NCBI GenBank assembly: GCA_937873715.1
Contig: CALMYJ010000005.1
Location: 62,001-126,000, forward strand
DNA from: an uncultured Chitinophagaceae bacterium
GTDB lineage: Bacteria; Bacteroidota; Bacteroidia; Chitinophagales; Chitinophagaceae
Length of the DNA: 64,000 nucleotides
Reading direction: 5' to 3'
The notes below the pieces were generated by a model that worked only from the letters and a program-made list of their open reading frames with translations, did not search any database and was not told the DNA's origin. Below, piece by piece: positions 45,271 through 54,710 of this stretch. A program made the position numbers and the translations under genes. Numbering within the stretch: position 1 is the first letter of the stretch; each line of letters starts with the position of its first letter.

Positions 45271-45558
45271 ATGAAAAAGTACTTGTTAGGAATTATGGCA
45301 ATTGTTTTTGCTGTAGTATTCAGCGCTTTTACAAAGACTGAAACGGTAAAACCAATGGATGGCGAAAAATGGTTTGAGCTGGAAGCTGGTGGAGATCCGT
45401 CTGTGGCTGCTGATTATTCTCTTTATGGGAATGGTTCTACAGAACCTTCCTGCACCGGCAGCAATGTATGTGCAAAACTGGCTGTACCTGATGCACAGAA
45501 CCCTGACATCCCCAATCTTAGCACAACAATTTCTACTAAATTCAGGCCTACACCTTAA
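45271..45558 (+). CDS. DUF6520-like small secreted protein
   Basis: 95 residues with a signal peptide (MKKYLLGIMAIVFAVVFSAFT). The mature part ends with two cysteines in EPSCTGSNVCAKL, the pattern used to define DUF6520 proteins. Located downstream of the MauE-like gene; the two cysteines would be natural substrates for a membrane disulfide system, which is inference. A strong terminator follows 24 nt after the stop. Confidence 0.7.
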   Translation: MKKYLLGIMAIVFAVVFSAFTKTETVKPMDGEKWFELEAGGDPSVAADYSLYGNGSTEPSCTGSNVCAKLAVPDAQNPDIPNLSTTISTKFRPTP

Positions 45559-45581
45559 TCAGCGCCGTAGTTGGGAAGTTA

Positions 45582-45611
45582 AAAATAGCCGCCTGAAAAG
45601 GTGGCTATTTT
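45582..45611. terminator. Bidirectional intrinsic terminator
   Basis: 13-bp arms AAAATAGCCGCCT and AGGTGGCTATTTT pair with one G-T wobble around a 4-nt loop, with T-runs on both strands. It ends the plus-strand MauE-DUF6520 transcript and the minus-strand SusCD transcript. The TAG stop of the minus-strand thioredoxin-like gene (45605-45607) lies inside the right arm. Confidence 0.85.
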
Positions 45612-46921
45612 ATTAGTAAAAAATCAATTTCTCTGACTTCCTGGACTACCTGTAAATTATATTTCCTTAGCAGTTGATTGAGTTCATTAATACTATTCAC
45701 TTTTGATGGAAACGGAATGTAAACATCAGTGTTAAAGCTTGTTTGATCTATAAACGGGAGATTGAAATCTTGCGTTAAGTAGATCAGCGATTCAATCGTT
45801 TTTGCCATTTGTTTCCTTTTTGTATAAGGCAGATATTCATCTTGAATATGCAATGGCGGTAACTGTTTTTGTTCTTCATTGAATGTTTTTGGAAAGTTTG
45901 CCGTATTGATAAGAACAAGGCAGGATGTTCTTCTTTTCTGGATGCTCACGTCAAGGTCGAAAAAACGACGCAAATCCTGCTGCATCCACGAGAAAATAAG
46001 ACTTGATTTCTCTTTTGGCAATAAAAGTTCATAGCAAAATAGCTGTGTATTCCTCCATGAATCAAGCTCATCTATCTCCTTTGGCATTATTAATGAGTCT
46101 GCTCGTTTTGAACCCAGGATTATTCTGTTGTTTTTATTTAATTGAAACATATTCAAATCAACACCATAGAGTTTACGGTTATAAGCGATTTGAAAAAGAG
46201 TCAGAACTTGTGCATTTACTGCTTTTATAGAATAGGGTTCACCACTTATCTTATCCTTAGTCATTTCAATTCTATATGTATTTGTCACATTATGTAATCC
46301 TTTTGTAAAAATTGAATAGGAAGCTGTATAAAATTTCAATCGATTTGACGCCTCATCAATTAAAGGTTTGCTGGCATCGAAGTCCTTTAATTTTGCCTGA
46401 AGTGAAACATTTAGGGGTTCATTATTTATGAACTTTCTGATGTTCGCTTCTGTTGTGTTATAACCACCGGTTATATACTTTATCGTTCTTGAAGTGTCAA
46501 TCCATATGTGGAGAGGATCGCCGTCATGTGGAAAGAATACATCGTAGATTGTTGTATCGCTAACTATAATCGGTAGATCAGGGCGCTGTATATTTTTCCT
46601 TGAGAATAGTTTGTCAATTTGTTCTTTCGAGTTTTTAGTAACCAAAATTATCTGGAGCGTTTCCCTATATTGTTTTTGTAACGAGTCCAGCTTTTTCATT
46701 CCATTGATGCAACCTAAACAATAAACATTCCAGAGGTCTATGATAATATGCTTCCCGTTGTATTTATCAAGAGTGAATTGATAAGATGAATCTTTATCAA
46801 TGGCCTTAAAATTATATTCCGGGAATTTGTCACCAATTAAGCGGGAACTGTCTTTTTCCTGCGCATTGCTCCTAATAAAGCAAAGGCCGAATAGAATTAT
46901 AATACTAAGATATTTTAGCAT
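45605..46921 (-). CDS. Secreted thioredoxin-like protein (TlpA/AhpC type)
   Basis: 438 residues from ATG 46921 (MLKYLSIIILFGLCFIRSNAQ, a signal peptide); the longer frame adds 21 residues. The N-terminal half has a thioredoxin fold with IIIDLWNVYCLGC, in which CLGC replaces the usual CxPC. The C-terminal half resembles domains that follow TlpA in Bacteroidota and ends near EVREIDFLLIK. It lies downstream of SusD in the TonB-dependent locus, 82 nt away. A role in reducing or processing imported material in the periplasm is inferred. Confidence 0.8.
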   Translation of the reverse strand: MLKYLSIIILFGLCFIRSNAQEKDSSRLIGDKFPEYNFKAIDKDSSYQFTLDKYNGKHIIIDLWNVYCLGCINGMKKLDSLQKQYRETLQIILVTKNSKEQIDKLFSRKNIQRPDLPIIVSDTTIYDVFFPHDGDPLHIWIDTSRTIKYITGGYNTTEANIRKFINNEPLNVSLQAKLKDFDASKPLIDEASNRLKFYTASYSIFTKGLHNVTNTYRIEMTKDKISGEPYSIKAVNAQVLTLFQIAYNRKLYGVDLNMFQLNKNNRIILGSKRADSLIMPKEIDELDSWRNTQLFCYELLLPKEKSSLIFSWMQQDLRRFFDLDVSIQKRRTSCLVLINTANFPKTFNEEQKQLPPLHIQDEYLPYTKRKQMAKTIESLIYLTQDFNLPFIDQTSFNTDVYIPFPSKVNSINELNQLLRKYNLQVVQEVREIDFLLIK

Positions 46922-47003
46922 GAGTGAATAGTATTGATACAACGATGCAATAGAAGCATCGATGCACCTGTGAATGAAAAGCAATTATTTTACAGGGAGG
47001 TAG

Positions 47004-48383
47004 TTAGTACCCTGGGTTTTGAGTTAATGCAGTATTTAAAGTGATCTGCGAAATCGGGATTGGCCACAATGCGTCAGTTGCCTGCCATGTAGAAGGGTTT
47101 AAAGCACTTAGTATCGTGTTTGCTCTGTTTGTTCGTTTGAGATCAAACCAGCGATGTCCCCACTCTGCAAATAATTCAACTTGTCGTTCATGTTCAACCG
47201 CAAGTAATAACGAATTTTTATCGGTTGCTGATGTATTGGCTAACCCAGCCCTGTTGCGAATTATGTTTACATCCGCTTGAGCACCCACAATGTCGTTCAA
47301 TTGTGATCTGGCCTCCGCTCTTATCAAGTATTGTTCAGCTAAGCGCAAATAGAGATAGTATTCTGTCAAGGTAGAACTCATCTGTACTTTGTACTTATAA
47401 GGGTAATAATATGTTTGACCGTTAAAAGTCCTCGATTTAACCCAGTTGGTTTTCCGCATATCACCCGGTTCAAACGAATTCAAAAGCGTATGAGTCAGTA
47501 AGTAAGTCGGCATTGCCGTATTCGTTGCCGGAATAATTGCATTTCCTTCATATGTATTGATGGTACCTGAACCGGGTTGGATTTGAAAGATGGTTTCGTT
47601 GCAGTTCTTTAGGAACGCATTTTCAAGGTTTGCTGATAGCGAATAGATTCCTGAATTAATAACTAAGGATGCCTGTTGCGCCGCATTAGCCCACTGCTCC
47701 ATATAAAGATATGTTCTTGCCAGTAGTGCTGTGGCAGTCCACTTATTTGGGCGAACCCTTTCTGCTGTCGGATAGGCTGGGGTCAAAAGATTTTGAGCAT
47801 CCTGTAAATCCGCAACAATTTGATTGTATATAAGTGATGTAGCTACCCTCGGCATTGTTGAGTTTACCTCATAATTTGTTGAAGTAATCAACGGAACATC
47901 ACCAAACAAATTAACAAGATAGAAATAACAATAGGCCCTTATAAATTTTGCTTCGCCTATCAATGAATTTTTTACCGAAGATGTAAGTGATTGTGATTTT
48001 TCCAAGCCTTCTATACAGGCATTTGAAGCGTAAATATATTTGTATGCAGCACTCCAGAAGCTAGAAGAAATTAAATCATGGTTATTGGTAGTAATCTCAT
48101 TTTTAATAAACTCCTGTCTCCAATCATTAGAATAGTAAGTTAATTCACCCGCAGACATGCCTGCATAAAATGTTGTGTTGCCAGATGTAAATAAATTGTT
48201 ACTGCTGATCATTTGAATATAAATCCCTGTGACTGCTCTCGTAGCAGTACCATCATTTTCAAATACTTTATAACTCATTATTTGAGTTGGTGAAGGCGGG
48301 ATTTCCACAAACTTTTTGCAGGATAATGTCATCAAAATAATAAGGCAACCCGACAACAACTGAAATATTTTTATTCTTTTCAT
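47004..48383 (-). CDS. susD: SusD/RagB-family nutrient-binding lipoprotein
   Basis: 459 residues with lipobox LSC at about residues 20-22. The N-terminus KKFVEIPPSPTQ and the helical TPR-like core (TGIYIQMISSNNLF, LIGEAKFIRAYCYFYLVNLFGDVPL) are typical, as is the C-terminal HERQVELFAEWGHRWFDLKR. SusD caps the SusC channel and captures ligand at the outer membrane. It starts 10 nt after the SusC stop. No carbohydrate-active enzyme is next to it, so the ligand need not be a sugar. Confidence 0.92.
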   Translation of the reverse strand: MKRIKIFQLLSGCLIILMTLSCKKFVEIPPSPTQIMSYKVFENDGTATRAVTGIYIQMISSNNLFTSGNTTFYAGMSAGELTYYSNDWRQEFIKNEITTNNHDLISSSFWSAAYKYIYASNACIEGLEKSQSLTSSVKNSLIGEAKFIRAYCYFYLVNLFGDVPLITSTNYEVNSTMPRVATSLIYNQIVADLQDAQNLLTPAYPTAERVRPNKWTATALLARTYLYMEQWANAAQQASLVINSGIYSLSANLENAFLKNCNETIFQIQPGSGTINTYEGNAIIPATNTAMPTYLLTHTLLNSFEPGDMRKTNWVKSRTFNGQTYYYPYKYKVQMSSTLTEYYLYLRLAEQYLIRAEARSQLNDIVGAQADVNIIRNRAGLANTSATDKNSLLLAVEHERQVELFAEWGHRWFDLKRTNRANTILSALNPSTWQATDALWPIPISQITLNTALTQNPGY

Positions 48384-48393
48384 TTTTTAATGT

Positions 48394-51300
48394 TTAAAAG
48401 GTCATAGTAAAGCCAAAAGTGAATATTCTTAAGGGTGGTAAAACCTGAAGATTCTGATTTTCTGGATCTGCTCCCACATATTTCGTAATAGTTAACAGGT
48501 TTTGACCTTGTAAGAAAAATTTACAAGATTGGCTTTTAATTTTTTTCATTAATCTTTCCGGCAGCGAATAATAAAGCACAACATTCTTTAGCCTTATGAA
48601 CGAAGCATCGGTTAATGCTGCATTGGAGAAGATTATACGTGATGCAGCAGTTGAAGCAGGCGTTCCGGAAGCCTGCGTATATTTTTGGTACGTTGTAATG
48701 TCTCCTGGTTTTCGCCAACGGTCGAGAACAGCTATCGGTTGATTAATAAAAGTCCCGGGCGTATTGGAATGGCCAAAAATTGCATGTCTGCCCATTTGCT
48801 TTCGGAACTCAAATAGAAAACTCAACTCAATACCTTTATATTGAAGTGTATTATTTAACCCGCCAAAAAAGTCAGGGTCAGTTGTCCCTTGATACTTGTA
48901 ATCCCTGGTATTTAATATGCCATCCTGGTTCGCATCATCATAATCATAAATTCCCGTTTGTTCATCTACACCTAAATATGTGAACCCAAGAAATAAATTG
49001 AGAGGTTTTCCGATAATGTAGCGATTTGCATAACTCGAATTATTTAGGTTGTAAAATTCTAATAGCTTGTTTCGCTGAACAGTCAGATTAAAAGATGATT
49101 TCCATGAAAACCTCTCTTTCTTGATATTTAAGGTATTAATTATAATTTCTACTCCTTTGTTCTGAACTACTCCGGGTATGTTTTTTATAACACTGGTAAA
49201 ACCAGTTTGGTCAGGTAAGCTGTACATCAATAGTTGGTTGTCGCTCCTGTGTTGAAAAAAGTCGGCTATGAAAAATATCCGCTCATTTAAAAAGCCTAAT
49301 TCTAACCCGAAATTTAGTTTTCGTATCTGCTCCCATCCATAGTTTTCATTAAACAGACGAGTAGGACGAAGACCTGACTGACCCTGATATAGGTTAAGGG
49401 TGTTACTCCAGGTATCTAAATATTGATAGTCCCCGATTCTGTCATTGCCAGTAGTTCCAAAACTTGCCCTTAGTTTCCCAAAACTTAACGCTTTGAATTT
49501 TGTTTCAAATAATGTTTCATTTGAAAAAATCCATGAAAGTCCAAGAGCGCCAAATTTAGCTTGCCTGTTCGCAGGGCCAAACCTTGTAGACGCATCCTGG
49601 CGAGCAACCAAGTTGATCAGATACTTCTCATTCCAGTTATAGTTAATGCGGCCATAGATGGAAGCAAACCGGTACACAGAGTAATCATGCTGAACACTGA
49701 TTGTTCCTGCCCCCGCAATAGAGGTAATTTGAGCATCGTTGGTATAGCCCGATCCTGTCAGGTAAATTCCATTATCCTTTTTTTGTTGCCAGGTTGTCCC
49801 TGCCAGCACCTGTAGTATACCCTTTTTTAATAGCGGCGTACTGTAGTCGATTTGTGGTTCAATATTCCAGATTTTCGATGAAGAGTTATAGAATGTAGCA
49901 GACCCTCTTGGATTAAATGCCGGGTTTTGAGAAGCAATGGGTCTTGTGCTGTATTGATCAAACTGAACAGAATTAAAATTGAAGGTTGACCGAATTACTA
50001 ATTTATCTGAGATTTTGTAACTCAGGTTGGCATTCGCAATTAAGCGATCAGAGTTGGCTTTATATTGCTGGTATAGATATGATAAAGAATTTCCGTAAGA
50101 AAAACCTCCCTCTTGCCATTGAAGACGGCCTGTTGAATCGTAGGGTTCATACATATTTGGAGGATTAGTTATGAAAACCGATATGTCCTGTGGAGGTAAA
50201 CTGTTTTCGTCAGCTGTATAGCTCGAAGAAATAACCGACGAAAATTTGTTGTCGGGAGAAAGCATTGAAACATTAAAACTGGTTGATCCTCTTTTGTATC
50301 TCGAACTTCCGGGAAATACGGCTCCCTCTATATAGTAGCCTGTGCTGAGAGTGTAATTAATATTCCTGGTTCCGCCTGAAATTCTTACATGAGCGTTTGT
50401 GGTGTTAGATATATTTCCAATTATCCTTTTTTTCCAGTTAATATATCTTGATGTATCCCATAGTAAAAGGTCAGGTGCGTTTGCAGCATTTGGTACTACA
50501 GCATCATTACTAAATGCTTCTTTTCTCATTTCAAGATACTGGCTTGTATTCATATAGTCCATCGTTCTGGTAGTGCTGCTCCAGCCAGTGAAAAAATTTG
50601 CATTGATAGATATTTTGCCGGTTTTAGCTTTTTTTGTTGTGATCAATACAACACCATTTGCTCCCCGGCTGCCGTAGATGGCAGTAGCATCTGCATCTTT
50701 CAACACCTCAATGCTTTCAATGTCAGATGGGTTTATTGTATTAAATGGACTAGTAGCATTAAGCAGGATACCTGTTCTTTCCATGTTCTCAGAAGCAAAA
50801 GGAACACCATCCACAATAAACAAAGGTTCATTTCCTTGTTGAATAGAATTTTGGCCTCTTATTCGGATGATCAAATTCGAGCCTGGCAAGCCGTTCCGCT
50901 GCGTTATTAAAAGTCCCGGCACACGCCCCTGCAGAGCACTTATTGGATTTGAAACTGGCTGTTTTTCTATTTCGCCAGCACTTACTTTTGAAACACTTCC
51001 GGTATTTAATTTTTGCGTTGTGGAATAGTACCCTTTGTTTATTACAACTGTGCTTAAAGCTTTAATAGATGTTTTGACAATAATGGTAGACAACTGTGTT
51101 CTTCCATTTAATTTTACTTCGAGGGTTTCAATATTGGTTGAGGTGATAATAAGCGTTACGTCCGGAGCTGGAACGGTAAGTTTGAAATCTCCATTTTCAT
51201 TTGTGCTTGTACCAACATTTGTGCCCTTTACTTTAACTGATGCCCCAATTACCGCTTCTCCATTCTCATTAACAACTCTACCGGTAATATCAACTGGATC

Positions 51301-51669
51301 GAAATTGGTAACGCTGGATTGAATTGGAATCGTTTTCGTTTGTACAACGATATATTTATCTTCAATCAAAAACGAAAGCGGTTGATTTCGGAAGCATTGC
51401 TCCAGTGCATCTTTTAATGCGCCGTTGGTGATGCGGCAGGTAACAGGCTGGGTATTTTTTAATTGTACACGGGTATAAACGAAAGAGTAACCGGTTTGCT
51501 TTTTTATTTCTTTGAAGGCCTTTTCAAGCGGGGCATTTTCAAGCGATAGGGTGACCGTTTGGCCATAGCCATTGGCGGATACCTGCAGGCAGGCAGCAGT
51601 CATGAGCAGGATTAAAAGTTTCATAGTCAATAAGGTTGCAAATCGGATTCCAAAAACTTTTAATTGCAT
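48394..51669 (-). CDS. susC: SusC/RagA TonB-dependent receptor with STN domain
   Basis: 1091 residues. In order: signal region, STN domain (about 40-110, secretin/TonB short N-terminus, here PLEKAFKEIKKQTGYSFVYT), carboxypeptidase-regulatory beta sandwich (about 125-200), plug (ALQGRVPGLLITQRNGLPG and DADATAIYGSRGANGVVLITTKK) and a 22-strand barrel ending in TFGFTMTF. The STN domain signals to a FecR-type anti-sigma factor; the FecR and ECF sigma genes are immediately upstream. It is a complete outer-membrane importer. The substrate is unknown. Confidence 0.94.
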   Translation of the reverse strand: MQLKVFGIRFATLLTMKLLILLMTAACLQVSANGYGQTVTLSLENAPLEKAFKEIKKQTGYSFVYTRVQLKNTQPVTCRITNGALKDALEQCFRNQPLSFLIEDKYIVVQTKTIPIQSSVTNFDPVDITGRVVNENGEAVIGASVKVKGTNVGTSTNENGDFKLTVPAPDVTLIITSTNIETLEVKLNGRTQLSTIIVKTSIKALSTVVINKGYYSTTQKLNTGSVSKVSAGEIEKQPVSNPISALQGRVPGLLITQRNGLPGSNLIIRIRGQNSIQQGNEPLFIVDGVPFASENMERTGILLNATSPFNTINPSDIESIEVLKDADATAIYGSRGANGVVLITTKKAKTGKISINANFFTGWSSTTRTMDYMNTSQYLEMRKEAFSNDAVVPNAANAPDLLLWDTSRYINWKKRIIGNISNTTNAHVRISGGTRNINYTLSTGYYIEGAVFPGSSRYKRGSTSFNVSMLSPDNKFSSVISSSYTADENSLPPQDISVFITNPPNMYEPYDSTGRLQWQEGGFSYGNSLSYLYQQYKANSDRLIANANLSYKISDKLVIRSTFNFNSVQFDQYSTRPIASQNPAFNPRGSATFYNSSSKIWNIEPQIDYSTPLLKKGILQVLAGTTWQQKKDNGIYLTGSGYTNDAQITSIAGAGTISVQHDYSVYRFASIYGRINYNWNEKYLINLVARQDASTRFGPANRQAKFGALGLSWIFSNETLFETKFKALSFGKLRASFGTTGNDRIGDYQYLDTWSNTLNLYQGQSGLRPTRLFNENYGWEQIRKLNFGLELGFLNERIFFIADFFQHRSDNQLLMYSLPDQTGFTSVIKNIPGVVQNKGVEIIINTLNIKKERFSWKSSFNLTVQRNKLLEFYNLNNSSYANRYIIGKPLNLFLGFTYLGVDEQTGIYDYDDANQDGILNTRDYKYQGTTDPDFFGGLNNTLQYKGIELSFLFEFRKQMGRHAIFGHSNTPGTFINQPIAVLDRWRKPGDITTYQKYTQASGTPASTAASRIIFSNAALTDASFIRLKNVVLYYSLPERLMKKIKSQSCKFFLQGQNLLTITKYVGADPENQNLQVLPPLRIFTFGFTMTF

Positions 51670-51697
51670 AGTTTTGTATTGTTTGGGTTTCTGAATT

Positions 51698-51737
51698 CAG
51701 TTGATAGTCTCAGTTGATAGTAAGGGTTAACCCAAAC
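51698..51737. promoter_or_regulatory. Direct and inverted repeats upstream of susC
   Basis: CAGTTGATAGT occurs twice, at 51698-51708 and 51711-51721, a 13-bp step. Next to it, the palindrome GGGTTAACCC (51724-51733) includes one arm of a wider inverted repeat, GTTTGGGTT (51681-51689) with AACCCAAAC (51729-51737). The group lies 30-70 bp upstream of susC and is the likely promoter/regulatory region for the SusC-SusD-thioredoxin transcript. Confidence 0.45.
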
Positions 51738-51803
51738 TTCCGCCGGAGGTGCTCGTAACACTTTCGGCTTTTTGTTTGCATTAACCTATGGGTATTTTAA
51801 TCG

Positions 51804-53003
51804 TCAGGGTAATACATAAATCGTTTTGTTTTCAATTTTAAAATGAACATATCCGTTAAGCTCTAAGAGCCGCAAAAGTTTTGATAAAGGCTCACTGCGC
51901 AAAATAGTTGCGTTGAATTGCTGTTTGATTGTTCCCTGGAACACTACCTTCGCATCATACCATCTTTCCACCTGCTTCATAATGCTTTCAATAGGTGCAT
52001 CATGAAAAACAAACAATCCATTCTTCCATCCTGTAATTTCATCTGTATCTATTCCGGTTCTTTTGGTTATTGCATCTGTTTTAACAATCGCCTGTGTACC
52101 CGGTTCAAGATTTTCAACACTATTATTTTTTTCAACAGCTACTTTTCCTTCCAATAAGGTTATTTCTTTTTCTGTTTCATTGCTGTAAGCCATCACATTA
52201 AAATGAGTGCCTAACACTGTAACGGTTGAACCATCCTGCAACCCTACACGAAACGGCTGCTTATCATTTTTTGCAACTTCAAAATAAGCTTCACCATCAA
52301 TTTCCACTTTGCGTTCATTAGAAGCAAACCTTGATGGGTACTTCAATTTTGTTGCCGCATTTAACCATACTTTCGTTCCATCTGGCAGTGTTAACTGGTA
52401 TTGCCCACCCACCGGTGTGGAGAGTGTATGAATAGACGGGGTTTCAATTGGAGAAACACCCGCATCATACAGCAACTCTCCATCGGCCGGTTTGTTCACA
52501 TGAGAGCCTTTACCAATTTCAATTATTCCGTTGTTAGCCGTTGTTAAATCAATAACGGAACCATCAGCAAGGGTCAGTGTTGCACGGTTGCCACCAGGTT
52601 TTAACTGGGTGGTATCAGAAACAGTTATGTTATTATTGTTCGTACTGCCGTTTCCTGCATACCGGTAAATAAAAAATATACCTACCACTAACACTACCGA
52701 TGCGGCAGCCATCCATACAGGATTTAGCCGAAACTTTTTTCGTGGCAGATCAAATGCTCCTTTCTCTTTTTGTGTATGGAAAGATTGTTCCGTTTGCACC
52801 TTGTCCATCCATTCAAGATTGGCTTCAAGATTTTTTTCATCCGTCAATTCTTCAAAGAGCCGCATATTATCATCGCTTTCGTTTACCCAATCATCCAGTT
52901 CCTCATGCTCCTTTTCTGTAATCGTATTCCTGATAAAACCTGCTATGAGATAGGCAATGCGGTATGCCGGTTGATCCATATCGCTGTAAGGATTTTGTTT
53001 CAT
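51804..53003 (-). CDS. FecR-family anti-sigma factor
   Basis: 399 residues. Cytoplasmic N-terminus (about 1-90), one membrane helix (VWMAAASVVLVVGIFFIYRY, about 93-112), then a FecR domain (TPVGGQYQLTLPDGTKVWLNAATKLKYP is the classic core) and a C-terminal DUF4974 domain that contacts the STN domain of SusC. It transduces the signal from the loaded receptor to the ECF sigma factor encoded just upstream. Gap to susC is 134 bp, to the sigma gene 53 bp. Confidence 0.93.
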   Translation of the reverse strand: MKQNPYSDMDQPAYRIAYLIAGFIRNTITEKEHEELDDWVNESDDNMRLFEELTDEKNLEANLEWMDKVQTEQSFHTQKEKGAFDLPRKKFRLNPVWMAAASVVLVVGIFFIYRYAGNGSTNNNNITVSDTTQLKPGGNRATLTLADGSVIDLTTANNGIIEIGKGSHVNKPADGELLYDAGVSPIETPSIHTLSTPVGGQYQLTLPDGTKVWLNAATKLKYPSRFASNERKVEIDGEAYFEVAKNDKQPFRVGLQDGSTVTVLGTHFNVMAYSNETEKEITLLEGKVAVEKNNSVENLEPGTQAIVKTDAITKRTGIDTDEITGWKNGLFVFHDAPIESIMKQVERWYDAKVVFQGTIKQQFNATILRSEPLSKLLRLLELNGYVHFKIENKTIYVLP

Positions 53004-53056
53004 GCTATTAAGTTAAAGCAAGCTGATAAGAAGAAGGCTGGAAGCTGAAAAAAGGT

Positions 53057-53656
53057 TTACACCTGTGGCAATAAAAATTTCACCAAAAAATAAAACAGAA
53101 TTAATACCGGACGCATTAATTGTTTACGCAATGCCTGTAAACCCCTGTTTTTTTGTGTTTTAACGGTGCTGGGGTGTACATTAAGTTCCCTTGCTATCTG
53201 GCCGGTAGTTTTACCCTCCAGGTAATGCATTACGATGACCTTCCGGTTGGCGGGGGAAAGATCTTTAAGGGCGGTGTGGATGAGGCGGTACACTTCGCTG
53301 CGTACCACATGGTCAAATGGAGTATCCGTAGTAGTTTGGGCTGGCTTCGATTGCTGGTGAACGGCAGCTCTTTTCTTTTCCCGGCTGATATGGCGAAGAC
53401 TGTCCCGGTGAACGATTTTGTAGAGATAGGCCCGGATAGCGCCGTAGCTATCAAGCTTCCAGTGCATCTTCCATGTTTTTACAAGGGTTTCTGCGGCTAT
53501 TTCCTCGGCAATAGAGCGGTCCTGCACCCATTGGTGGGCATAGTGAGCCAATGCGGGGTGAAAATCCCGGTAAATGAAGGCCAGCGCCTGCTCGTTACCT
53601 TGCTGGAAGGCGGCTGCATAGTCTTCCTTCGTCCAGTTGTGATCGCCTGCTTCCAT
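53057..53656 (-). CDS. ECF sigma factor (FecI-like)
   Basis: 199 residues. Region 2 (QALAFIYRDFHPALAHYAHQWVQDRSIAEEIAAETLVKTW) and region 4 (LKDLSPANRKVIVMHYLEGKTTGQIARELNVHPSTVKTQKNRGLQALRK) are both present. Regions fit Bacteroidota ECF sigma factors paired with FecR/SusC. The C-terminal hydrophobic tail PVLILFYFLVKFLLP is common in these. It probably directs transcription of the susC operon after release from FecR. Confidence 0.93.
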   Translation of the reverse strand: MEAGDHNWTKEDYAAAFQQGNEQALAFIYRDFHPALAHYAHQWVQDRSIAEEIAAETLVKTWKMHWKLDSYGAIRAYLYKIVHRDSLRHISREKKRAAVHQQSKPAQTTTDTPFDHVVRSEVYRLIHTALKDLSPANRKVIVMHYLEGKTTGQIARELNVHPSTVKTQKNRGLQALRKQLMRPVLILFYFLVKFLLPQV

Positions 53657-53761
53657 GGGAGGCAGGCAACCTAACTATTTGGGAGGCAGAATTAAAGCTT
53701 TTGGGGTTGACTTTTACCTAACTTTGGTTGACCTTTACTATATTTACAAAAACAATTTCTT

Positions 53762-54172
53762 ATGGCAACAGAAACAATGGAAAAGCCGGTTAAAAGACAT
53801 GTAGGCCAGAATTTGCAAAGGGTTCGTGTCTATTTGGGAGTAAAACAAGATGCTCTTGCTTCCGAAGCTGGCATTAGTCAACAAGCGATTTCTAAAATTG
53901 AACAACAGGAAGAAATAGAAGAAGGCTTATTAAAACAACTTGCCGATGCTTTAGGAGTTTCGCCAGAATTAATTAAGAATTTTGATTTAGAAAGAGCTGT
54001 TTACAATATCAATCACAATAATTACCGGGATGCTACTATTTCTGATGGAGCTACAACATTTGCGATTGCTCAACAGATAAATCCTGTCGAAAAAATTGTT
54101 GAGCTTTATGAGCGACTATTAAAAAGTGAGAGGGAGAAAATAGAAATCCTAATGAATGCTAAACAATCATAG
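53762..54172 (+). CDS. XRE-family regulator (first of tandem pair)
   Basis: 136 residues with an HTH at about 15-70 (QNLQRVRVYLGVKQDALASEAGISQQAISKIEQQEEI) and a C-terminal coiled helix NPVEKIVELYERLLKSEREKIEIL that probably mediates dimerisation. It is a paralogue of the next gene, 27 nt away. The pair stands just upstream of an Abi-like gene, so control or antitoxin activity toward it is possible. Confidence 0.85.
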   Translation: MATETMEKPVKRHVGQNLQRVRVYLGVKQDALASEAGISQQAISKIEQQEEIEEGLLKQLADALGVSPELIKNFDLERAVYNINHNNYRDATISDGATTFAIAQQINPVEKIVELYERLLKSEREKIEILMNAKQS

Positions 54173-54199
54173 TACTCTTCTTTATAAAATTGAAATAAT

Positions 54200-54598
54200 A
54201 TGGAAACAAAGGATTATACAAATATGCTCCACATGGGCAGAAAGATAGAACGAGTTCGTCGGCTTCGGGGAATGACGCAAACTGAATTAGGAGATGCTTT
54301 AGGAATTACCAAACAAGCGGTTTCTAAAATGGAACAGACTGAGCAAATAGATGATGACAGATTAAAGCAAATTGCGGAAGCATTGGGAGTAACAGAAGAT
54401 GGATTGAAAAAATTTAATGAAGAAACTGTACTTTATAACACGATTAATTTTTATGAAAATTGCGGCGTAAAAACCAGTGCGGTAAGCAACAATCATACGT
54501 TCAATAATTTTCCTATAGAGCAAGCCATTGAGATGTTTGAAAAGCTATTGGAAAAGGAACGGGAGAAGTATGAGAAGGTGAAGGATGGGAAGAAATAA
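54200..54598 (+). CDS. XRE-family regulator (second of tandem pair)
   Basis: 132 residues, same plan as the preceding gene: HTH (ERVRRLRGMTQTELGDALGITKQAVSKMEQTEQI) then a linker containing VSNNHTFNNFP and a C-terminal helix IEQAIEMFEKLLEKEREKYEKV. The duplication is old, as the proteins share layout more than identity. A 112-bp gap separates it from the Abi-like gene on the same strand. Confidence 0.85.
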   Translation: METKDYTNMLHMGRKIERVRRLRGMTQTELGDALGITKQAVSKMEQTEQIDDDRLKQIAEALGVTEDGLKKFNEETVLYNTINFYENCGVKTSAVSNNHTFNNFPIEQAIEMFEKLLEKEREKYEKVKDGKK

Positions 54599-54710
54599 AG
54601 GCTCCTACAAAAAACGAAACCCGATAGTTTGACCGAAATCAGGGACTACCGGGAATAATATGATACAAATTTACTAATCTTTTAGTTATCTTCAAAACCT
54701 AATTTCTCCT

